Assembly: GCF_014257025.1 (NCBI RefSeq)
Contig: NZ_JACMSF010000031.1
Coordinates: forward strand, 1 to 64,000
DNA length: 64,000 nt
DNA from: Streptomyces cupreus
GTDB lineage: Bacteria; Actinomycetota; Actinomycetes; Streptomycetales; Streptomycetaceae
Direction: 5' to 3'
In this document: positions 61,354 through 64,000 of the stretch, piece by piece
Numbering within the stretch: the stretch's first letter is position 1
How the letters are laid out: every line of letters starts with the position of its first letter
The notes under the pieces: generated by a model
What the model was told of the DNA's origin: nothing
Database searches by the model: none
What the model saw: the letters and a program-made list of their open reading frames with translations, nothing else
Made by a program: the position numbers and the translations under genes

Positions 61354-61427
61354 TGCGCCGCCAGGGACTCGAACCCCGGACCCGCTGATTAAGAGTCAGC
61401 TGCTCTAACCAACTGAGCTAGCGGCGC
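61354..61427 (-). tRNA. tRNA-Lys (anticodon CUU)
   Basis: Minus-strand cloverleaf of 74 bases beginning GCGCCGC with complementary acceptor GCGGCGC plus A. The D-arm is AGCTCAGTTGGTTAGAGC, the anticodon stem-loop CTGACTCTTAATCAG gives CTT, and the T-loop GGTTCGAGTCC is normal. CCA is not encoded. Confidence 0.95.
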
Positions 61428-61612
61428 CTGCTGACGCCATCACTCTACCGGACCCCGGAAGGTGCTCCGGGCCACCCGCACGCGCTCCGCCCCCGGTCAG
61501 AGGGGTGACGTACATCATTCGGACCGTCAGCATGCGCGCCCGGAAGACAGTTGAGAAACTGATGAATGTGCACAGACACGAACATTTCCATCCGGAATGT
61601 GAGGGGAATCGC

Positions 61613-62902
61613 ATGGCGGCTCCGGCCTTCGAGGAATTCGAACCCGCGAGCGACTGCGAGTGCCCCGGATGTGTTCACCGGCGCCGCGTCCTGCCACACT
61701 CCGCGGCCGGCCGCAGGGGCGCCCACCCGGCCCACCGGACGGTGATCGTGGCGGCCGCCGCCTCGGCGGCGCTCGTCGCGGGGCATGCCGTACCGGCGCT
61801 CGCGGCTCCGCAGGCACCCGGTCGGCCGAGCCTTCCCGCGGCCGACGAGCCCGACACCCCGCAGGGGAGCAAGGCCCCGCTGCACGGCCCGGGCGGGGTC
61901 CAGGCGGGGCCCGCCCAGGCGCCGACCACCACCCGGGCGGAGATCATCAGGCGGGCCAAGGAGTGGGTCGCGGCGAAGGTGCCGTACAGCATGGACCGGT
62001 ACTGGCCGGACGGTTACCGGCAGGACTGCTCGGGGTTCGTCTCGATGGCCTGGGGCCTGCCCGGCAACGAGTGGACGGGCACGCTCGGCCAGTACGGTGT
62101 GCGCATCCCGAAGGAGGACCTCCAGCCCGGCGACATACTGCTGTTCCACAATCCGGCGGACCCCCAGGACGGCTCGCACGTCGTCATCTTCGGCGGCTGG
62201 GCCGACTACACGCACACCTACTACATCGCCTACGAGCAGACCCGCCCGAACACCCGCAGGCAGTCCACCCCGTACGCCTACTGGAGCTATTCCAGCCGCT
62301 ATGTCGCCTACCGCTACAAGGGGCTCATGGGCGTTACGGGGGGCTCGGTGCCGGACAGCGACAAGCCGGCCGCGGCGCCCTTCCCGGGGCCGGCCTACTT
62401 CGGGCCCGGGGCCGACAACAAGTACGTCACCCAACTCGGCCGCCTGCTCGTCGAGCGCGGGGCGGGGCCCTACTACTCCTCGGGACCCGGACCGCGCTGG
62501 TCCGACGCCGACCGGCGGGCCACCCAGGCCTTCCAGCAGGCGCAGGGCTGGCGGGGCCGGGACGCGGACGGGCTGCCGGGGCCGCGGACCTGGGCGCTGC
62601 TGGTCACCGGCAAGGGCAAGGACATCACCGCGGGAGCGCCCGCGCCTCCGTCCTCGCACGGGGTGCCCGGGTATCCGGGGCGGGCGATGTTCCGGCCCGG
62701 CGCCGACAACAGTCATGTCACGCGGCTCGGCGGACAGCTGGTGAAGAAGGGCTTCGGCAAGTACTACACGACCGGTCCGGGCCCGCGCTGGGGCGAGGCG
62801 GACCGGCGCAACGTCGAGGCCTTCCAGCGCGCCCAGGGCTGGCGGGGCGGCACGGCGGACGGCTACCCGGGGCCCGAGACCTGGCGACGGCTGTTCTCGT
62901 GA
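61613..62902 (+). CDS. Secreted NlpC/P60-type hydrolase with two peptidoglycan-binding domains
   Basis: The product has 429 residues from ATG 61613, with GAGGGG seven bases upstream. A cysteine cluster DCECPGC (14-20) precedes a TM/signal segment (about 43-65). The cysteine-peptidase-like domain has RQDCSGFVSMAW with the catalytic Cys and SHVVIFGGW with the His. Two repeated C-terminal units (GPGPRWSDADRRATQAFQQA and the similar GPGPRWGEADRRNVEAFQRA) are peptidoglycan-binding type 1 domains. It probably cleaves peptide stems in the wall. Confidence 0.85.
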   Translation: MAAPAFEEFEPASDCECPGCVHRRRVLPHSAAGRRGAHPAHRTVIVAAAASAALVAGHAVPALAAPQAPGRPSLPAADEPDTPQGSKAPLHGPGGVQAGPAQAPTTTRAEIIRRAKEWVAAKVPYSMDRYWPDGYRQDCSGFVSMAWGLPGNEWTGTLGQYGVRIPKEDLQPGDILLFHNPADPQDGSHVVIFGGWADYTHTYYIAYEQTRPNTRRQSTPYAYWSYSSRYVAYRYKGLMGVTGGSVPDSDKPAAAPFPGPAYFGPGADNKYVTQLGRLLVERGAGPYYSSGPGPRWSDADRRATQAFQQAQGWRGRDADGLPGPRTWALLVTGKGKDITAGAPAPPSSHGVPGYPGRAMFRPGADNSHVTRLGGQLVKKGFGKYYTTGPGPRWGEADRRNVEAFQRAQGWRGGTADGYPGPETWRRLFS

Positions 62903-62983
62903 TCGATCTTGCACCCCTGCTGCTGTACCCCCGTTGCTGCACCCCCTGTTGTGACGCATCTGGCGCGAAGGCTGGAGGCACGC

Positions 62984-64000
62984 ATGAGCACGACCACTTC
63001 ACCGACACCGGAGTCCGAGGGACCGTCCAGGACCGCCCGGCTGATCCAGAACGAGATCACCACCGAGATCCCCGTCCATCTGCTCTTCCGCGACGAGCCC
63101 GAACCGGTGTCCGTCCCGCTGAAGCCCGCCGTCGTCAGCCGCCGCCAGGGCACGGGGGAGCAGCCGCGGCTGCGCCGGCTCGCCCCCGCGCCGGCCCGTA
63201 CCGTGCCCGAGGTCGACCCGGACCTGGTCGAGCGGCCCGCCCGGGTGCTGCCCGGCTCGGCGGGCGTGCTCGCCGGGGCCTGCGGTCTCGCGGGCTGCGC
63301 GGTCACCTCCTGGTGGGCGGGCACGCTGCCGCCCCTCGCGCTGGAGGCGCTACGGCTGCCGTCGTACGCGGGAGCGGGCCTCGGTCCCGCGCAGTGGGCG
63401 GCCTACGCCGGGGCCGGCGCCCTCGGTCTGTTCGGCTTCGGCGGGCTCGCCCGGGGCCGGACCGGACGGGCCTGGGTGCTCGATCTGTTCGGCCGCTACC
63501 GGGGGACCGTCCGGCGCACCGGCCTGATGTGGGTCAACCCGATGCAGCTGCGCCGCCGGGTGGACGTACGGCTGCGGCACTGGCGCAGTGAGCCGATGCC
63601 GGCGGCCGACGCGAGCGGGGTCGCGCTCAGGGTGGTGGTCCTCGCGGTGTGGCGGGTGCGGGACACCGCGCGGGCCATGCTGGGCGTCGAGGACCACGAG
63701 GCGTACCTGCGGGAGTGCGTGGAGGCCGCGCTGGCCCGGGTGCCGGTGGAGGCGCCGGGGTCGGGGCACGGCCGCGCCGACGCCTCCGGGGAGGCGCTGA
63801 CCCGGCTGGTCGTGGCCGAGGCGGCGCCGATCGGGGTCGAGGTGTTCTCGGTCCAGCCGGTCCGGGTCGAGTACGCCCCCGAGGTTGCCGCCGCCATGCA
63901 CCGGCGCCGGATCGCCGCGCTGGACGCGCAGCACCGGGCGTCCATGCTCACCTCGGTCGTGGACTCGGTGGAGGACACGGTGACCCGGCTGACCATGCGG
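62984..64000 (+). CDS. SPFH/band-7 domain protein, cut by the window edge
   Basis: The ATG at 62984 (GGAGG upstream) opens a frame of 339 codons that stays open to base 64000, so the 3' end is missing. After a variable Pro/Arg-rich N-terminus come two hydrophobic segments (VLPGSAGVLAGACGLAGCAVTSWW and WAAYAGAGALGLFGFGGLA) and then an SPFH-type region: RTGLMWVNPMQLRRRVDVRLRHW, ALRVVVLAVWRVRDTARAML and VEVFSVQPVRVEYAPEVAAAMHRRRIAALDA. These stomatin-like proteins scaffold membrane microdomains. It may follow the NlpC gene in one unit (81-base gap). Confidence 0.8.
   Translation, partial: MSTTTSPTPESEGPSRTARLIQNEITTEIPVHLLFRDEPEPVSVPLKPAVVSRRQGTGEQPRLRRLAPAPARTVPEVDPDLVERPARVLPGSAGVLAGACGLAGCAVTSWWAGTLPPLALEALRLPSYAGAGLGPAQWAAYAGAGALGLFGFGGLARGRTGRAWVLDLFGRYRGTVRRTGLMWVNPMQLRRRVDVRLRHWRSEPMPAADASGVALRVVVLAVWRVRDTARAMLGVEDHEAYLRECVEAALARVPVEAPGSGHGRADASGEALTRLVVAEAAPIGVEVFSVQPVRVEYAPEVAAAMHRRRIAALDAQHRASMLTSVVDSVEDTVTRLTMR

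Noticed and set aside
61660..63591. 643-codon open frame on the plus strand
   Set aside because: It is an alternate frame across the NlpC-type and SPFH genes. The latter frame from 62984 encodes recognisable SPFH sequence.
1..64000. CRISPR array or cas genes
   Set aside because: No regularly spaced identical repeats of 20-40 bases and no Cas motifs were seen. The repeats at 2444-2541 are short, in both orientations and irregularly spaced.

Overview
The window is high-GC (about 70%) actinobacterial DNA. Gene content points to Streptomyces: DasR-type dre boxes before a split GlcNAc PTS, a WhiJ/AbaA-like regulator cluster (XRE-DUF5753, DUF397, anti-sigma-type ATPase), class E and F sortases with LAxTG proteins, and the cslA-glxA-GH6 hyphal-tip glycan locus. 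These are read from sequence and family memory; no database search was run.

Layout. (1) 1-6434: right-hand part of an integrated mobile element that continues off the left edge. It has a tyrosine integrase, an XRE repressor, an AlpA-like excisionase, a RecA-fold replication ATPase followed by an iteron-like cluster, a winged-helix protein, and an HK97-type prohead protease fused to an HExxH domain. Early genes lie directly next to a capsid-maturation protease, which resembles a capsid-forming phage satellite more than a full prophage. (2) 6435-12473: chromosomal core with an MBL-fold hydrolase, nagE2/nagE1/nagF with three dre boxes, rph, a lipoprotein, rdgB and tRNA-Leu. (3) 12519-15656: tandem HNH endonucleases, a short GNAT gene behind a terminator-like leader, bcp, a DUF3618 protein and a GroES-like protein. 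(4) 15732-30333: class A PBP, a three-gene ABC exporter, DUF1707, SGNH hydrolase, DUF445, AhpD-like, sortase-anchored alginate-lyase-like, VOC, cyclophilin and a GT2 glycosyltransferase.

(5) 30537-42134: an accessory region. It begins with three tightly packed unknown genes, one ending in a CC..CC tail. Next are DUF6879/XRE-DUF5753 genes and a DUF397/XRE/ATPase group, which are developmental-type regulators. A defence-like island follows: an SRA-domain protein whose C-terminal nuclease-like domain has lost its catalytic residues, a one-TM protein, a DUF2750 protein, a truncated IS5-type transposase, and a 1049-residue PLD-helicase-DUF3427 protein.

(6) 42215-54773: SRPBCC, SEC-C/TPR protein, GH30 galactanase, class E sortase, DUF6412, YidC paralogue, FAH-family hydrolase, Uma2 protein, heme-degrading-like protein, a Gfo/Idh/MocA oxidoreductase divergent from a ROK regulator with a palindromic operator, an LARTG surface protein, a HAD phosphatase, and a class F sortase with its partner. 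(7) 55034-64000: GAF-ANTAR regulator, GH6/glxA/cslA, tRNA-Lys, an NlpC/P60-type hydrolase and an SPFH-domain protein cut by the window edge.

The least-explained items are the prohead-protease/HExxH fusion with its candidate replication origin, the degenerate SRA nuclease next to the PLD helicase, the CC..CC three-gene operon, and the perfect 13-bp inverted repeat before the GH30 gene.
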